Below, piece after piece: positions 13,176 to 24,878 of a stretch of 64,000 nucleotides of DNA (its first letter is position 1; every line of letters starts with the position of its first letter). Origin of the DNA: Pseudomonas frederiksbergensis (GTDB lineage Bacteria > Pseudomonadota > Gammaproteobacteria > Pseudomonadales > Pseudomonadaceae); the NCBI RefSeq assembly GCF_900105495.1, contig NZ_FNTF01000002.1, positions 1,897,501-1,961,500 on the forward strand, given 5' to 3'. The translations under genes and the position numbers were made by a program. The notes under the pieces are model-generated. The model ran no database searches. It saw nothing but the letters and a program-made list of their open reading frames with translations, and was not told where the DNA came from.

Positions 13176-13484
13176 TCACTTGAAGCGATGAACGTTCGAC
13201 AGCTGCTTGTTGACGCTGAAGTTCTTGCGGTAAATCAGTGCCATCTTGCCGATGACCTGAACCAGGTCCGCTTTGCCGACCTTGCACAGTTCTGCAATGT
13301 TCGCCAGGCGCGACTCGCGATCGAGGATGTTGAGCTTGATTTTAATCAGCTCGTGATCCGCCAACGCGCGTTCAAGTTCGGCTAACACACCTTCAGTCAA
13401 GCCGTTGTCAGCCACAGTCAAAACTGGTTTCAGATGGTGGCCAATGGATTTGTACTGTTTCTTCTGCTCTTGAGTGAGCGGCAT
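13176..13484 (-). CDS. yhbY: YhbY-type (CRM domain) ribosome-assembly RNA-binding protein
   Basis: This 102-residue single-domain CRS1/YhbY protein binds pre-50S particles. It begins MPLTQEQKKQYKSIGHHLKPVLTV. It has the family GxxG-like loop region (NGLTEGVLAELERALADHELIKIKLN) and the end segment LVQVIGKMALIYRKN. It is divergent from rlmE, a 23S rRNA methylase, with 105 bp between the starts. This pairing of two ribosome-maturation genes next to ftsH is conserved in gamma-proteobacteria. Confidence 0.92.
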   Translation of the reverse strand: MPLTQEQKKQYKSIGHHLKPVLTVADNGLTEGVLAELERALADHELIKIKLNILDRESRLANIAELCKVGKADLVQVIGKMALIYRKNFSVNKQLSNVHRFK

Positions 13485-13589
13485 AATCTGACCCCTGCGT
13501 CTGATCTTGTAAAAAGCGGCGGCCAGTTTACCCGAGCGAGTCCGGGACCGCCCAATTAATCACGACCCGTTTTATTTTCGAGGTGGCCT

Positions 13590-14219
13590 GTGGCCCGTTC
13601 CAAGACAAGCCTTAAGTGGCTGCAAAGACATGTCAATGATCCCTATGTGAAGCAGGCGCAGAAGGATGGTTACCGCTCGCGTGCGAGTTACAAGCTTCTG
13701 GAGGTCCAGGAGAAATACAAGCTGATCCGTCCGGGTATGAGCGTTGTCGACCTGGGTGCGGCGCCCGGCGGCTGGTCGCAGGTCACTAGTCGGCTGATCG
13801 GTGGTCAGGGGCGTCTGATCGCCTCGGACATCCTGGAAATGGACAGCATTCCGGACGTGACTTTCATCCAGGGTGACTTCACCCAGGACGAAGTGCTCGC
13901 TCAGATCCTTGAAGCCGTGGGTAATTCGCAGGTGGACCTTGTGATTTCTGATATGGCCCCCAATATGAGTGGTACGCCTGAGGTGGACATGCCAAAAGCC
14001 ATGTTTCTATGTGAGCTGGCTCTTGATCTGGCGGCTCGGATACTCAAGCCGGGTGGTAATTTCGTGATCAAGGTGTTTCAGGGCGAAGGGTTTGATGCTT
14101 ACGTGAAGGACGCTCGTCAGAAATTCGACAAGGTTCAGATGATTAAGCCGGACTCTTCCCGTGGCAGTTCCCGCGAGCAATACATGCTGGCTTGGGGTTA
14201 TCGCGGCCGTAGTGAGTAA
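13590..14219 (+). CDS. rlmE: 23S rRNA (uridine-2'-O)-methyltransferase RlmE (RrmJ/FtsJ)
   Basis: RlmE methylates U2552 in the A loop of 23S rRNA and is heat-shock linked in E. coli. The 209-residue protein has an N-terminal RNA-binding segment ([30 protein letters not shown], catalytic Lys near 38). The SAM loop is [14 protein letters not shown]. The catalytic Asp is in [13 protein letters not shown] and the second Lys in [11 protein letters not shown]. The start is GTG at 13590, supported by the AGGTGG site just upstream. It lies upstream of ftsH, with a 193-bp spacer in which I see no strong signal. Confidence 0.97.
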   Translation: MARSKTSLKWLQRHVNDPYVKQAQKDGYRSRASYKLLEVQEKYKLIRPGMSVVDLGAAPGGWSQVTSRLIGGQGRLIASDILEMDSIPDVTFIQGDFTQDEVLAQILEAVGNSQVDLVISDMAPNMSGTPEVDMPKAMFLCELALDLAARILKPGGNFVIKVFQGEGFDAYVKDARQKFDKVQMIKPDSSRGSSREQYMLAWGYRGRSE

Positions 14220-14412
14220 ATCGAGGTTTTTTTGCGGGTCGATAGGTTTTTCGTATTTCGCCCCGTGAGCATTAGCGAATACTGTGTAGAAAGTGTTTCA
14301 CAAAGGGTTACAGACGGCGCCTGCCAGAGCCGTAGGTAATGTAGTAAGTTAGGCCGGTGAATATCATGCGAAGCGCGCGCCATTAGCGGAGCTTGCTTCA
14401 GAGGGTAGTTAA

Positions 14413-16332
14413 TTGAACGATATGGCAAAGAATCTGATCCTGTGGTTGATCATCGCGGCTGTCCTGGTGACAGTGATGAACAACTTCTCCAGCCCTAACG
14501 AGCCGCAGACCCTCAACTATTCCGATTTCATCCAGCAGGTCAAGGATGGAAAGGTCGAGCGCGTAGCGGTTGATGGCTACGTGATTACCGGCAAACGCAA
14601 CGATGGCGACAGCTTCAAGACGATTCGTCCGGCAATCCAGGACAACGGTCTGATTGGCGACCTCGTGGACAACCATGTCGTAGTCGAAGGCAAGCAGCCT
14701 GAACAGCAAAGCATCTGGACTCAACTCCTGGTCGCTAGCTTCCCGATCCTGGTGATCATCGCCGTGTTCATGTTCTTCATGCGGCAGATGCAGGGCGGCG
14801 CCGGTGGCAAGGGCGGGCCAATGAGCTTCGGCAAGAGCAAGGCACGCCTGCTCTCCGAAGATCAGGTGAAAACCACCTTGGGTGACGTTGCCGGTTGTGA
14901 TGAAGCCAAGGAAGAGGTTGGTGAACTGGTCGAGTTCCTGCGTGATCCGGGCAAATTCCAGCGTCTGGGCGGTCGCATTCCTCGCGGTGTGCTGATGGTG
15001 GGTCCTCCTGGTACCGGTAAAACCTTGCTCGCCAAGGCGATTGCCGGCGAAGCCAAAGTGCCGTTCTTCACCATTTCCGGTTCCGACTTCGTTGAAATGT
15101 TCGTCGGTGTCGGCGCCAGCCGTGTTCGAGACATGTTTGAACAGGCCAAGAAACACGCGCCATGCATCATCTTCATCGATGAAATCGACGCCGTCGGTCG
15201 CCACCGTGGCGCCGGCATGGGTGGCGGTCACGACGAGCGCGAGCAGACTCTCAACCAGTTGCTGGTAGAGATGGACGGCTTTGAAATGAATGACGGCATT
15301 ATCGTCATCGCTGCAACCAACCGTCCGGACGTACTGGACCCTGCGCTGCTGCGTCCGGGCCGTTTCGACCGTCAGGTCGTCGTCGGTCTGCCGGATATCC
15401 GTGGTCGCGAGCAGATTCTCAAGGTTCACATGCGCAAAGTGCCAATGGGTGACGACGTCGCTCCGGCTGTGATCGCTCGTGGTACCCCTGGTTTCTCCGG
15501 TGCCGACCTGGCTAACCTGGTGAACGAGGCGTCGTTGTTCGCGGCCCGGGCTGGCAAGCGCATCGTCGAAATGAAAGAGTTCGAATTGGCCAAGGACAAG
15601 ATCATGATGGGCGCCGAGCGCAAATCCATGGTTATGTCCGAGAAAGAGAAGCAGAACACCGCTTACCACGAGGCTGGCCACGCAATTGTTGGTCGTGTCG
15701 TGCCTGAGCATGATCCGGTCTACAAGGTGTCGATCATCCCGCGCGGACGTGCGCTGGGTGTGACCATGTTCCTGCCGGAAGAAGATCGCTACAGCCTGTC
15801 CAAGCGTGCATTGATCAGTCAGATCTGCTCGTTGTACGGCGGCCGTATTGCTGAAGAAATGACCTTGGGCTTCGACGGCGTCACCACCGGTGCGTCCAAC
15901 GACATCATGCGTGCCAGCCAGATTGCACGGAACATGGTCACCAAGTGGGGCTTGTCGGAAAAACTCGGCCCGTTGATGTACGCAGAAGAAGAGGGCGAGG
16001 TTTTTCTCGGTCGAGGCGGTGGCGGTCAGGGTGCAAGCTTCTCCGGTGAGACAGCCAAGTTGATCGACTCCGAAGTACGCAGCATCATTGATCAGTGCTA
16101 CGGCACGGCCAAGCAGATCCTCACCGATAACCGTGACAAGCTCGACGCCATGGCTGATGCCTTGATGAAGTACGAAACGATCGACGCTGATCAGATCGAC
16201 GACATCATGGCGGGTCGTACGCCTCGTGAGCCTCGCGACTGGTCAGGCGGCGCCGGTAGCTCCGGAACGCCTCCGGTGGCACAGGATCCGCGTCCGGAAA
16301 CACCGATCGGCGGTCCGGCTGCTGACGTTTAA
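14413..16332 (+). CDS. ftsH: ATP-dependent zinc metalloprotease FtsH
   Basis: FtsH is the inner-membrane AAA+ protease that degrades membrane proteins and regulators such as RpoH and LpxC. It has two membrane spans (about 8-26 and 103-123) flanking a periplasmic domain. The AAA module has Walker A GPPGTGKT, Walker B IIFIDEID and the second region of homology [19 protein letters not shown]. The zinc site is HEAGH. The TTG at 14413 is 7 nt after GAGGG and is preferred. The ATG at 14422 (MAKNLILWL) is the start of the usual annotated protein. Total 639 or 636 residues. folP follows after 8 bp. Confidence 0.98.
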   Translation: MNDMAKNLILWLIIAAVLVTVMNNFSSPNEPQTLNYSDFIQQVKDGKVERVAVDGYVITGKRNDGDSFKTIRPAIQDNGLIGDLVDNHVVVEGKQPEQQSIWTQLLVASFPILVIIAVFMFFMRQMQGGAGGKGGPMSFGKSKARLLSEDQVKTTLGDVAGCDEAKEEVGELVEFLRDPGKFQRLGGRIPRGVLMVGPPGTGKTLLAKAIAGEAKVPFFTISGSDFVEMFVGVGASRVRDMFEQAKKHAPCIIFIDEIDAVGRHRGAGMGGGHDEREQTLNQLLVEMDGFEMNDGIIVIAATNRPDVLDPALLRPGRFDRQVVVGLPDIRGREQILKVHMRKVPMGDDVAPAVIARGTPGFSGADLANLVNEASLFAARAGKRIVEMKEFELAKDKIMMGAERKSMVMSEKEKQNTAYHEAGHAIVGRVVPEHDPVYKVSIIPRGRALGVTMFLPEEDRYSLSKRALISQICSLYGGRIAEEMTLGFDGVTTGASNDIMRASQIARNMVTKWGLSEKLGPLMYAEEEGEVFLGRGGGGQGASFSGETAKLIDSEVRSIIDQCYGTAKQILTDNRDKLDAMADALMKYETIDADQIDDIMAGRTPREPRDWSGGAGSSGTPPVAQDPRPETPIGGPAADV

Positions 16333-16340
16333 GGTTTGAA

Positions 16341-17192
16341 ATGACTTCTGTTCAGTCCTCGACCCGGTTGCCTTGCGGCAATCGGGTTCTTGATTTAGCC
16401 CTGACGCATGTCATGGGTATTCTCAATGTCACTCCCGATTCCTTCTCTGATGGCGGCCAATATAGCCAGCTCGATGCGGCCTTGCGTCATGCCGAGGCTA
16501 TGGTGGCGGCTGGCGCGACGTTGATTGATGTTGGTGGCGAATCGACCCGGCCAGGTGCAAGGGTGGTTTCACCGCTGGAAGAGCTTGAGCGCGTAGCTCC
16601 GGTCGTCGAGCGAATTCACCGGGAGCTGGATGTCATTATCTCGGTCGACACTTCGACGCCAGCTGTGATGCGCGAAGCTGCACGACTTGGCGCAGGGTTG
16701 ATCAATGACGTGCGTTCTCTGCGGCGCGATGGCGCTCTGGATGCGGCTGCGGCCACTGGCCTGCCAGTCTGTCTGATGCATATGCTCGGTGAGCCGGGCG
16801 ACATGCAGGATAATCCGCAGTATCGGGATGTCACGAAAGAGGTGGGCGAGTTTCTCGCCGAGCGCATGGCTCAGTGTGCGTCGGTAGGAATTACAGCGGA
16901 CCGGATCATCCTTGATCCGGGCTTTGGCTTCGCAAAAACCTTGCAGCACAATCTAAGCTTGTTCAAGCATATGGAAGCCTTGCATGCCTTGGGGCGACCC
17001 CTGCTGGTCGGGGTTTCGCGAAAGAGCATGATCGGTCAGGCTTTGAGTCGCCCGGTTGGCGAGCGTCTATATGGCGGTCTGGCGCTTGCAGCGCTGGCTT
17101 CGGTCAAGGGCGCGCGTATATTGCGCGTCCATGATGTGGCTGAAACTGTCGATGTGGTGCGAATGATCGCTGCAGTGGAATCAGCCGAATAA
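16341..17192 (+). CDS. folP: Dihydropteroate synthase FolP
   Basis: FolP condenses p-aminobenzoate with hydroxymethyl-dihydropterin diphosphate in folate synthesis and is the sulfonamide target. The 283-residue TIM barrel shows the pterin-binding and pABA motifs [64 protein letters not shown] and [11 protein letters not shown]. It sits between ftsH and glmM with short gaps (8 and 16 bp), the same order as in E. coli, which suggests one transcript. Confidence 0.97.
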   Translation: MTSVQSSTRLPCGNRVLDLALTHVMGILNVTPDSFSDGGQYSQLDAALRHAEAMVAAGATLIDVGGESTRPGARVVSPLEELERVAPVVERIHRELDVIISVDTSTPAVMREAARLGAGLINDVRSLRRDGALDAAAATGLPVCLMHMLGEPGDMQDNPQYRDVTKEVGEFLAERMAQCASVGITADRIILDPGFGFAKTLQHNLSLFKHMEALHALGRPLLVGVSRKSMIGQALSRPVGERLYGGLALAALASVKGARILRVHDVAETVDVVRMIAAVESAE

Positions 17193-17208
17193 GAATGATG
17201 GAGTACTT

Positions 17209-18546
17209 ATGACTAAGAAATACTTTGGTACCGACGGCATTCGTGGTCGGGTCGGCGAATATCCGATTACTCCTGACTTCATGCTCAAGCTCGGCTGGGC
17301 TGCGGGCATGGCGTTCCGCAAAATGGGCGCCTGTAAGGTATTGGTGGGCAAGGACACCCGGATTTCCGGATATATGTTCGAATCTGCGCTCGAGGCCGGA
17401 CTTACTTCGGCGGGTGCCGATGTCATGCTCCTGGGCCCGATGCCGACACCGGCCATCGCCTACTTGACGCGTACTTTCCAGGCCGAAGCGGGCATCGTCA
17501 TCAGTGCCTCGCACAACCCTCACGATGACAATGGCATCAAGTTTTTCTCCGGGAAAGGCACCAAGCTTCCCGATGAAGTAGAACATATGATCGAAGAGTT
17601 GCTCGACACGCCGATGACCGTGGTCGAGTCGAGCAAGATCGGCAAGGTATCGCGCATCAACGATGCTTCAGGTCGCTATATCGAATTCTGCAAAAGCAGC
17701 GTCCCTACAGGCACCAGTTTCGCGGGCCTGAAGATTGTGATCGACTGCGCTCACGGCGCGACCTACAAGGTGGCTCCGAGTGTATTCCGTGAGCTGGGAG
17801 CCGAAGTCGTTGTACTTTCTGCTCATCCTAATGGCCTGAACATCAACGAAAACTGCGGTTCGACCCATATGGAGCCGCTGCAAGCTGCTGTGTTGGCCGA
17901 GCATGCCGATTTGGGTATTGCCTTTGACGGTGATGGTGATCGTGTTCAGATGGTTGATCACACCGGTACAGTTGTCGACGGTGATGAATTGCTGTTCATC
18001 ATTGCTCGCGACTTGCATGAGCGCGGCAAGTTGCAGGGCGGTGTTGTCGGCACGCTCATGAGTAACCTGGGGTTGGAGTTGGCCTTGGCGGATCTGGCGA
18101 TTCCTTTTGTGCGGGCCAATGTTGGCGACCGTTACGTTATCTCCGAGTTGCTGGAGCGCAATTGGCTGGTGGGCGGTGAAAACTCCGGGCACATTGTCTG
18201 CTTCGACCACACCACCACCGGTGACGCGATTATTGCTGCATTGCAGGTATTGATGGCGCTGAAGACTCGCTCCGAGGGGCTTGCGCAATCGCGTCAGGCG
18301 CTGCGCAAGTGTCCTCAGGTGCTGATCAATGTTCGATTCGGCGGCGGTGCGAGCCCTCTTGATCACCCGTTCGTCACAGAGGCAAGCGAGCGCGTTACCC
18401 AGGCCATGGCTGGTCGTGGGCGCGTGCTGCTGCGCAAGTCCGGGACGGAACCGCTGGTGCGGGTCATGGTCGAAGGCGAGGACGAAAAACAGGTTCGCGG
18501 CTATGCCGAAGAGCTGGCAAAACTGGTTACTGAAGTTTCTGCCTGA
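17209..18546 (+). CDS. glmM: Phosphoglucosamine mutase GlmM
   Basis: GlmM converts glucosamine-6-phosphate to glucosamine-1-phosphate for UDP-GlcNAc, peptidoglycan and LPS. The 445-residue protein has the alpha-D-phosphohexomutase domains: start [14 protein letters not shown], phosphoserine loop [18 protein letters not shown], metal loop [13 protein letters not shown], sugar loop GGENSGH and C-terminal phosphate site [20 protein letters not shown] site precedes the ATG. It is followed after 66 bp by tpiA. Confidence 0.98.
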   Translation: MTKKYFGTDGIRGRVGEYPITPDFMLKLGWAAGMAFRKMGACKVLVGKDTRISGYMFESALEAGLTSAGADVMLLGPMPTPAIAYLTRTFQAEAGIVISASHNPHDDNGIKFFSGKGTKLPDEVEHMIEELLDTPMTVVESSKIGKVSRINDASGRYIEFCKSSVPTGTSFAGLKIVIDCAHGATYKVAPSVFRELGAEVVVLSAHPNGLNINENCGSTHMEPLQAAVLAEHADLGIAFDGDGDRVQMVDHTGTVVDGDELLFIIARDLHERGKLQGGVVGTLMSNLGLELALADLAIPFVRANVGDRYVISELLERNWLVGGENSGHIVCFDHTTTGDAIIAALQVLMALKTRSEGLAQSRQALRKCPQVLINVRFGGGASPLDHPFVTEASERVTQAMAGRGRVLLRKSGTEPLVRVMVEGEDEKQVRGYAEELAKLVTEVSA

Positions 18547-18612
18547 TTTCGGCTTGCCAGCCATGATTGTGTTGGGTAACATCTGCGCCCACTTTGACCG
18601 ACGAGGTACAGC

Positions 18613-19368
18613 ATGCGTCGCCCTATGGTAGCTGGTAACTGGAAGATGCACGGTACCCGCGCCAGCGTCGCTGAGCTGATCAATGGCCTTCGTCATCTGG
18701 CCTTGCCGAGCGATGTTGATGTTGCGGTATTCCCGCCTTTCTTGCATATCAATCAAGTGATTGATGGCCTGGAAGGAAAGTCGATTTCGGTCGGCGCGCA
18801 GAATTCTGCGGTGGAATCCATGCAAGGTGCATTGACTGGTGAGATTTCGCCGAGTCAGTTGGTAGATGCAGGTTGTTCCCTGGTGCTTGTCGGGCACTCC
18901 GAGCGCCGCCAGATAATGGGCGAGCAGGACGGAATGCTGATTCGCAAGTTCGCAGCGGCACAGGCATGTGGCTTGATTCCAGTGTTGTGCGTAGGGGAAA
19001 CCCTTGAAGAGCGCGAAGCTGGAAAAACTCTTGAGGTTGTCGGGCGTCAGCTAGGCAGTATCATTGAGGAGCTCGGTGTTGGTGCTTTTGCAAAGGCAGT
19101 AATCGCTTACGAGCCGGTCTGGGCCATTGGCACCGGGCTGACTGCTTCGCCGCAACAAGCGCAGGATGTGCATGCAGCCATTCGCGCTCAGTTGGCGGCA
19201 GAGAATTCTGAGGTCGCACAAGGTGTGCGGCTTCTATACGGCGGCAGCGTGAAGGCGGCCAATGCGGTCGAACTGTTCGGCATGCCGGATATCGATGGGG
19301 GGCTCATTGGTGGGGCTTCCCTGAATGCAGATGAGTTCGGTGCGATTTGTCGCGCCGCGGGAAACTGA
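18613..19368 (+). CDS. tpiA: Triosephosphate isomerase TpiA
   Basis: TpiA interconverts dihydroxyacetone phosphate and glyceraldehyde-3-phosphate. The 251-residue barrel has the catalytic set: Lys in [10 protein letters not shown], His in LVGHSERR and Glu in [11 protein letters not shown]. The phosphate loops [10 protein letters not shown] and GGLIGGASL are also present. It lies between glmM and secG; secG begins 4 bp after its stop. The tpiA-secG pairing is usual in Pseudomonas. Confidence 0.98.
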   Translation: MRRPMVAGNWKMHGTRASVAELINGLRHLALPSDVDVAVFPPFLHINQVIDGLEGKSISVGAQNSAVESMQGALTGEISPSQLVDAGCSLVLVGHSERRQIMGEQDGMLIRKFAAAQACGLIPVLCVGETLEEREAGKTLEVVGRQLGSIIEELGVGAFAKAVIAYEPVWAIGTGLTASPQQAQDVHAAIRAQLAAENSEVAQGVRLLYGGSVKAANAVELFGMPDIDGGLIGGASLNADEFGAICRAAGN

Positions 19369-19372
19369 AAAA

Positions 19373-19756
19373 ATGCTGGAAACAGTCGTAGTCGTTTTTC
19401 ATCTGCTGGGTGCGTTGGGCGTAGTTGCTCTGGTATTGCTTCAGCAGGGTAAAGGTGCGGATGCTGGCGCGTCTTTCGGAGCAGGTGCTTCAAATACTGT
19501 GTTCGGAAGCCAAGGTTCCTCTACCTTTCTTAGTAAGTTTACTGCTATACTTGCCGCCGGTTTCTTCATAACCAGCTTAGGGTTAGGTTACTTTGCTAAA
19601 GAGAAGGCTCATGAGCTGACTCAAGTAGGTTTGCCAAATCCAGCAGTGTTGGAAGTTCCAAAGCAACAACCGGCTTCTGATGATGTACCGGTGCTTCAAG
19701 AGCAAAAGTCGGCTACTCCAGCGACTGACGTGCCTCCAGCTCAAGAGCAAAAGTAA
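19373..19756 (+). CDS. secG: Preprotein translocase subunit SecG
   Basis: SecG is the accessory SecYEG subunit in the inner membrane. The 127-residue product begins [32 protein letters not shown], showing the first span and the conserved loop [26 protein letters not shown]. The second span is [18 protein letters not shown] Pro/Gln-rich cytoplasmic tail with an EQK repeat follows. The ATG at 19373 is chosen; the frame extends upstream into tpiA without support. tRNA-Leu(GAG) begins only 22 bp downstream, the same secG-tRNA-Leu order as in E. coli. Confidence 0.96.
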   Translation: MLETVVVVFHLLGALGVVALVLLQQGKGADAGASFGAGASNTVFGSQGSSTFLSKFTAILAAGFFITSLGLGYFAKEKAHELTQVGLPNPAVLEVPKQQPASDDVPVLQEQKSATPATDVPPAQEQK

Positions 19757-19778
19757 GAAGAGTTTCAAACGTAGTATT

Positions 19779-19864
19779 GCCGAGGTGGTGGAATTGGTAG
19801 ACACGCAACCTTGAGGTGGTTGTGCCCATAGGGTGTAGGGGTTCGAGTCCCCTTCTCGGTACCA
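19779..19864 (+). tRNA. tRNA-Leu (anticodon GAG)
   Basis: This is an 86-nt class-II tRNA with a long variable arm. The acceptor 5' strand is gccgagg. The anticodon stem-loop is caacc-ttgaggt-ggttg, anticodon GAG. The T-loop is ggttcgagtcc and CCA is encoded at 19862-19864. It follows secG closely and may be co-transcribed and processed. Confidence 0.97.
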
Positions 19865-19875
19865 ATTATCAGGAG

Positions 19876-19896
19876 AGCCCGCAGTAGCGGGCTTTC
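19876..19896 (+). terminator. Terminator after tRNA-Leu
   Basis: A 7-bp stem agcccgc / gcgggct with a 4-nt loop is followed by TTTCTT. It lies just 3' of the tRNA. Confidence 0.75.
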
Positions 19897-19915
19897 TTGT
19901 AGGTGGAAGGTTACA

Positions 19916-19944
19916 TTGACCCTGTCAGGGATCGGTCGTATACT
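19916..19944 (+). promoter_or_regulatory. Sigma-70 promoter for initiator tRNA
   Basis: TTGACC (19916-19921), a 17-nt spacer and TATACT (19939-19944) form a near-consensus promoter. The tRNA 5' end is 16 nt downstream of the -10 box. Confidence 0.85.
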
Positions 19945-19960
19945 TCCGCCCCAGCTTTGT

Positions 19961-20037
<77 letters not shown>

Positions 20038-20045
20038 GTTTAAGG

Positions 20046-20069
20046 AGCCCCTTTTAAGGGGCTTTTTGT
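20046..20069 (+). terminator. Terminator after initiator tRNA
   Basis: Stem agcccctt / aaggggct with a 2-nt nominal loop, followed by TTTTT. It is the first of two terminators before rimP. Confidence 0.85.
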
Positions 20070-20112
20070 TAGCTGGACACTTTCAACGCCGCTGTTCGAC
20101 GGCGTTTCAAGG

Positions 20113-20135
20113 ATGGGCGTTTCGCCCATTTTTTT
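20113..20135 (+). terminator. Second intrinsic terminator, rimP leader
   Basis: Stem atgggcg / cgcccat with loop TTT and seven T residues. It ends about 40 bp before the rimP start. An additional hairpin (aacgccg / cggcgtt) precedes it at about 20086-20107. Tandem terminators before an essential operon suggest regulated read-through. Confidence 0.8.
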
Positions 20136-20175
20136 ATTTTGCACAGCATGCACATACATGCACGAGGGGGTTCAG

Positions 20176-20634
20176 GTGTCGAGCAAGCTAGAAGAGTTGC
20201 AGGCCTTGCTGGCCCCGGTGGTCGTGGCCCTAGGCTATGAATGCTGGGGTATTGAGTTTTCGGCTCAAGGTCGCCACTCAATGTTGCGCGTTTATATCGA
20301 TAAAGAGGGCGGTGTGCTGGTGGACGATTGTGCCATTGTCAGCCGTCAGATCAGTGGTGTTCTGGATGTTGAAGATCCAATCGCCGTTGAATACACCCTT
20401 GAAGTTTCCTCGCCTGGCATGGAACGCCCGCTGTTCACTATTGAGCAGTTTGCAAAATTTGCCGGTGAACAAGTGAAGATCAAGCTGCGCTCGCCTTTTG
20501 AAGGCCGACGCAACTTTCAGGGCCTTCTGCGCGGTGTAGAAGAGCAGGACGTCGTGGTGCAGGTAGAAGACCATGAGTTCCTGTTGCCGATCGATATGAT
20601 CGACAAGGCCAACATTATTCCCAGTTTTGACTGA
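20176..20634 (+). CDS. rimP: Ribosome maturation factor RimP
   Basis: RimP is needed for 30S subunit maturation. The start chosen is GTG at 20176, which follows the site gaggggg at 20164-20170 and gives a 152-residue protein beginning (M)[15 protein letters not shown]. Family motifs are [52 protein letters not shown] and the end [15 protein letters not shown]. It is the first protein gene of the rimP-nusA-infB-rbfA-truB-rpsO-pnp run, downstream of the initiator tRNA as in E. coli. Confidence 0.96.
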   Translation: MSSKLEELQALLAPVVVALGYECWGIEFSAQGRHSMLRVYIDKEGGVLVDDCAIVSRQISGVLDVEDPIAVEYTLEVSSPGMERPLFTIEQFAKFAGEQVKIKLRSPFEGRRNFQGLLRGVEEQDVVVQVEDHEFLLPIDMIDKANIIPSFD

Positions 20635-20681
20635 GACGCGGATCCCGCGGATCCAATGGCTTGCGAAAGGCGAGGCGTACG

Positions 20682-22163
20682 ATGAGCAAAGAAGTACTGC
20701 TGGTTGTTGAGTCGGTATCCAATGAAAAGGGCGTACCGGCAAACGTAATTTTTGAAGCGTTGGAGCTGGCTCTGGCCACTGCTACCAAAAAACGTTTCGA
20801 GGACGAAGTCGATCTGCGTGTGGAAATCAATCGCCACACCGGTGCTTACGAGACATTCCGTCGCTGGACGGTCGTCGAGGAAGCAGACCTGGACGATCCG
20901 GCCATCGAAACCTGGCCGAGCAAGGTTGCCGAAACGCATCCTGGTGCTCAGGTTGGTGATGTAGTCGAAGAAAAGATCGAGTCCATTGAGTTCGGTCGCA
21001 TCGCTGCGCAGACTGCCAAGCAAGTCATCGTGCAGAAAGTTCGCGAAGCCGAGCGCGCTCAAGTCGTTGATGCCTATCGCGAGCGCCTGGGGGAGATCAT
21101 CTCCGGCACCGTGAAGAAAGTGACCCGCGACAACGTGATCGTCGACCTGGGCAACAACGCCGAAGCGTTGCTGGCTCGTGAAGACATCATTTCTCGCGAA
21201 ACCTTCCGGGTTGGCGTGCGCCTGCGTGCGCTGCTCAAGGAAATCCGCACCGAGAACCGCGGCCCGCAGCTGATCCTGTCGCGTACCGCGCCGGAAATGC
21301 TGATCGAGTTGTTTCGCATCGAAGTGCCGGAAATCGCTGAAGGCCTGATCGAAGTAATGGCAGCATCCCGTGACCCGGGTTCGCGCGCCAAGATCGCGGT
21401 CCGCTCCAAGGACAAACGCATCGACCCGCAAGGCGCTTGCATCGGTATGCGCGGTTCGCGCGTCCAGGCAGTGTCGGGTGAGTTGGGCGGTGAGCGTGTG
21501 GACATCGTCCTGTGGGACGACAACCCGGCTCAGTTTGTAATCAATGCAATGTCGCCGGCTGAAGTGGCGGCAATTATCGTTGACGAAGATGCCCATGCAA
21601 TGGACATCGCCGTTGGCGCAGACAATCTGGCTCAGGCCATTGGTCGAGGTGGTCAGAACGTGCGTCTGGCTAGCCAGTTGACTGGCTGGACCCTGAACGT
21701 GATGACCGAATCGGACATCCAGGCTAAGCAGCAAGCAGAAACCGGCGACATCCTGCGCAACTTCATCGACGAGCTGGAAGTCGACGAAGACCTGGCACAG
21801 GTGCTGGTAGATGAAGGTTTCACCAGCCTGGAAGAGATTGCCTACGTACCGTTGGAAGAAATGCTCAACATCGACGGCTTTGACGAAGAAACCGTCAACG
21901 AGCTTCGCGCTCGCGCCAAGGATCGTTTGTTGACCAAAGCCATCGCTACTGAGGAAAAGCTGGCAGACGCCCATCCGGCCGAAGACCTGCTCTCGCTTGA
22001 GGGTATGGACAAGGATTTGGCGATGGAACTGGCGGTGCGCGGCGTAATTACCCGCGAAGACCTGGCCGAGCAGTCTATTGACGACCTGCTCGACATCGAC
22101 GGCATTGACGATGATCGTGCCGGCAAGTTGATCATGGCCGCCCGAGCCCACTGGTTCGAGTAA
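20682..22163 (+). CDS. nusA: Transcription termination/antitermination factor NusA
   Basis: NusA binds RNA polymerase and RNA, modulating pausing, termination and antitermination. The 493-residue product starts [19 protein letters not shown]. It has the RNAP-binding N-domain, then an S1 domain ([21 protein letters not shown], about 135-200). Two KH domains follow, with [17 protein letters not shown] and [13 protein letters not shown]. The C-terminal region holds two acidic helix-hairpin-helix repeats ([20 protein letters not shown] and [16 protein letters not shown]). An upstream TTG frame start at 20661 is less likely. infB follows after 27 bp. Confidence 0.97.
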   Translation: MSKEVLLVVESVSNEKGVPANVIFEALELALATATKKRFEDEVDLRVEINRHTGAYETFRRWTVVEEADLDDPAIETWPSKVAETHPGAQVGDVVEEKIESIEFGRIAAQTAKQVIVQKVREAERAQVVDAYRERLGEIISGTVKKVTRDNVIVDLGNNAEALLAREDIISRETFRVGVRLRALLKEIRTENRGPQLILSRTAPEMLIELFRIEVPEIAEGLIEVMAASRDPGSRAKIAVRSKDKRIDPQGACIGMRGSRVQAVSGELGGERVDIVLWDDNPAQFVINAMSPAEVAAIIVDEDAHAMDIAVGADNLAQAIGRGGQNVRLASQLTGWTLNVMTESDIQAKQQAETGDILRNFIDELEVDEDLAQVLVDEGFTSLEEIAYVPLEEMLNIDGFDEETVNELRARAKDRLLTKAIATEEKLADAHPAEDLLSLEGMDKDLAMELAVRGVITREDLAEQSIDDLLDIDGIDDDRAGKLIMAARAHWFE

Positions 22164-22190
22164 TTAGGCGCGGCCTGAGGAGAGAAGTGC

Positions 22191-24719
22191 ATGACGCAAG
22201 TCACGGTGAAACAACTGGCCGATGAGGTCAAAACACCGGTAGAGCGCCTGTTGCAGCAGATGCGTGAGGCAGGTCTGCCGCACACCGCCGCCGAAGAACA
22301 TGTGACTGACAGTGAGAAGCAATCTTTGCTGACTCACTTGAAAAGCAGCCACAAGGCGAAAGTGGAAGAACCACGCAAGATCACACTGCAGCGTAAAACC
22401 ACCAGCACATTGCGTGTTGCTGGCAGCAAAAGCATCAGTGTTGAAGTACGTAAAAAGAAAGTTTTCGTACAGCGCAGCCCGGAAGAAATCGAAGCCGAGC
22501 GCAAACGCGAACTGGAAGAACGTCGCGCAGTAGAAAATGCTGCACGTCAGAAGGCTGAAGAAGAAGCCAAGCGTCGCGCCGAAGAAGAAGCACGTCGCCA
22601 GCCTGCTGCTGCGCAATCCGCTACTAACGACGCCGTTGCAGCGCCTGCTGCAGTTGCCGAGCCAGTACGTGAAAGCGCGCCGGTTGTGGCGGCTGCACCA
22701 GCACCGTCTGCCGACGTTCGTAACAAGCAGAACGAACAGCGCCGTCCGGACAAACCACGTGCCGACGATAACAGTCGTCGTGGCAGTGGCGATGGTGAGC
22801 GCAAAAACGCTCCGCATCGTGCTTCGGTCAAAGAGAAAGCGCCTGCTCCACGCGTTGCTCCACGTACTACCGACGAAGAAAGCGATGGCTTCCGTCGTGG
22901 TGGTCGCGGCAAGGCCAAGCTGAAGAAACGCAACGCTCACGGTTTCCAGAGCCCAACCGGCCCTGTAGTGCGCGAAGTGAAGATCGGCGAGACCATCACT
23001 GTTGGCGATCTTGCCCAGCAGATGTCGGTCAAGGCTGCTGAAATCATCAAGTTCATGTTCAAACTGGGTACTCCAGCGACCATCAACCAGGTACTGGATC
23101 AGGAAACTGCCCAACTGGTTGCCGAAGAGCTGGGCCACAAAGTGACCCTGGTCAGCGACACCGCCCTGGAAGATTCCCTGGCCGAGTCCCTGAAGTTTGA
23201 AGGTGAAGCGTTCTCCCGTGCACCGGTTGTGACCGTAATGGGCCACGTCGACCACGGTAAGACCTCGCTGCTCGACTATATCCGTCGTGCCAAGGTAGCT
23301 GCTGGCGAAGCCGGTGGTATCACCCAGCACATCGGTGCGTACCACGTTGAAACCGAACGCGGCATGGTCACCTTCCTCGACACCCCTGGTCACGCCGCGT
23401 TTACCGCCATGCGTGCCCGTGGTGCCAAGGCGACCGACATCGTGATCCTGGTGGTTGCAGCGGACGACGGCGTAATGCCGCAGACCGTTGAAGCCGTTCA
23501 GCACGCCAAGGCCGCTGGTGTTCCACTGGTTGTTGCGGTGAACAAAATCGACAAGCCGGGCGCTGATCTCGATCGCATCCGTAGCGAACTGTCGGTTCAC
23601 GGCGTGACTTCGGAAGAGTGGGGCGGCGACACCCCGTTCGTATCGGTTTCGGCGAAAGTCGGTACTGGCGTGGACGAGTTGCTCGAAGCTGTTCTGCTGC
23701 AAGCTGAAGTTCTGGAACTGAAAGCGACTCCTTCGGCTCCTGGCCGTGGCGTCGTGGTTGAATCGCGTCTCGACAAAGGTCGTGGCCCGGTTGCTACCGT
23801 TCTGGTTCAAGACGGTACCCTGCGCCAAGGCGACATGGTGCTGGTCGGTTCGAACTATGGCCGCGTTCGCGCCATGCTCGACGAGAACGGCAAGCCAATC
23901 AAGGAAGCCGGTCCTTCCATCCCTGTCGAGATTCTCGGCCTGGACGGTACCCCGGACGCTGGCGACGAGATGAGCGTAGTTGCTGACGAGAAGAAAGCCC
24001 GTGAAGTGGCTCTGTTCCGTCAAGGCAAGTTCCGCGAAGTCAAACTGGCCCGTGCTCACGCTGGCAAGCTTGAAAACATCTTCGAGAACATGGGTCAGGA
24101 AGAGAAGAAGACGCTCAACATCGTCCTCAAATCCGACGTCCGTGGTTCGCTGGAAGCGTTGAACGGTGCCTTGAACGGCCTGGGTAACGACGAAGTGCAA
24201 GTGCGTGTTGTCGGTGGCGGTGTCGGTGGTATCACCGAATCCGACGCCAACCTGGCACTGGCCTCCAACGCTGTACTGTTCGGCTTCAACGTGCGTGCCG
24301 ATGCTGGCGCTCGCAAGATCGTCGAGCAGGAAGGTCTGGATATGCGTTACTACAACGTGATCTACGACATCATCGAAGACGTCAAGAAAGCCCTCACCGG
24401 TATGCTGGGCAGCGATGTTCGCGAGAACATCCTGGGTACCGCTGAAGTGCGTGACGTGTTCCGTTCGCCGAAGTTTGGCGCGATCGCCGGTTGCATGGTT
24501 ATCGAAGGTGTTGTTCACCGTAACCGTCCAATCCGTGTACTGCGTGAAGACATCGTTATCTTCGAAGGCGAGCTGGAATCCCTGCGCCGCTTCAAGGATG
24601 ACGCTTCCGAAGTACGTGCCGGCATGGAATGCGGTATCGGCGTGAAGAGCTACAACGACGTCAAAGTCGGTGACAAGATCGAAGTCTTCGAGAAGGTTCA
24701 GGTTGCTCGCAGCCTCTAA
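22191..24719 (+). CDS. infB: Translation initiation factor IF-2
   Basis: IF-2 is the GTPase that positions initiator tRNA on the 30S subunit and promotes 50S joining. It is 842 residues long. The N-terminal domain is [25 protein letters not shown] charged, Ala/Glu/Arg-rich linker spans about 95-240. The conserved core follows, with G1 GHVDHGKT, G3 DTPGHAAF, G4 NKIDKPGAD and the C2 domain that binds fMet-tRNA. The neighbouring initiator tRNA gene makes functional sense of the cluster. A 13-bp hairpin follows the stop. Confidence 0.98.
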   Translation: MTQVTVKQLADEVKTPVERLLQQMREAGLPHTAAEEHVTDSEKQSLLTHLKSSHKAKVEEPRKITLQRKTTSTLRVAGSKSISVEVRKKKVFVQRSPEEIEAERKRELEERRAVENAARQKAEEEAKRRAEEEARRQPAAAQSATNDAVAAPAAVAEPVRESAPVVAAAPAPSADVRNKQNEQRRPDKPRADDNSRRGSGDGERKNAPHRASVKEKAPAPRVAPRTTDEESDGFRRGGRGKAKLKKRNAHGFQSPTGPVVREVKIGETITVGDLAQQMSVKAAEIIKFMFKLGTPATINQVLDQETAQLVAEELGHKVTLVSDTALEDSLAESLKFEGEAFSRAPVVTVMGHVDHGKTSLLDYIRRAKVAAGEAGGITQHIGAYHVETERGMVTFLDTPGHAAFTAMRARGAKATDIVILVVAADDGVMPQTVEAVQHAKAAGVPLVVAVNKIDKPGADLDRIRSELSVHGVTSEEWGGDTPFVSVSAKVGTGVDELLEAVLLQAEVLELKATPSAPGRGVVVESRLDKGRGPVATVLVQDGTLRQGDMVLVGSNYGRVRAMLDENGKPIKEAGPSIPVEILGLDGTPDAGDEMSVVADEKKAREVALFRQGKFREVKLARAHAGKLENIFENMGQEEKKTLNIVLKSDVRGSLEALNGALNGLGNDEVQVRVVGGGVGGITESDANLALASNAVLFGFNVRADAGARKIVEQEGLDMRYYNVIYDIIEDVKKALTGMLGSDVRENILGTAEVRDVFRSPKFGAIAGCMVIEGVVHRNRPIRVLREDIVIFEGELESLRRFKDDASEVRAGMECGIGVKSYNDVKVGDKIEVFEKVQVARSL

Positions 24720-24790
24720 CTCGCGCACTTCAAGGGCCACGATGAGCCGCCGCATGCAGATGCACGGCGCATCGTCAGGACTCTAAACGC

Positions 24791-24824
24791 AACGCCCGGT
24801 CTGGCTTTTGTCAGGCCGGGCGTT
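24791..24824 (+). terminator. Hairpin between infB and rbfA
   Basis: A 13-bp stem (aacgcccggtctg / caggccgggcgtt, one G-T pair) with an 8-nt loop. Only TTT follows, so termination is probably partial or the hairpin stabilises the infB mRNA end. Confidence 0.6.
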
Positions 24825-24878
24825 TGCCGCTTTCAGACCCTTCGGGTTTCACCGTGGGGCAGTAACAGGTAACAAGAC

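Noticed and set aside
22164..24755. Antisense frame of 863 codons opposite infB
   Set aside because: It covers infB exactly, has no recognisable motif and has the composition expected from GC-rich antisense codons.
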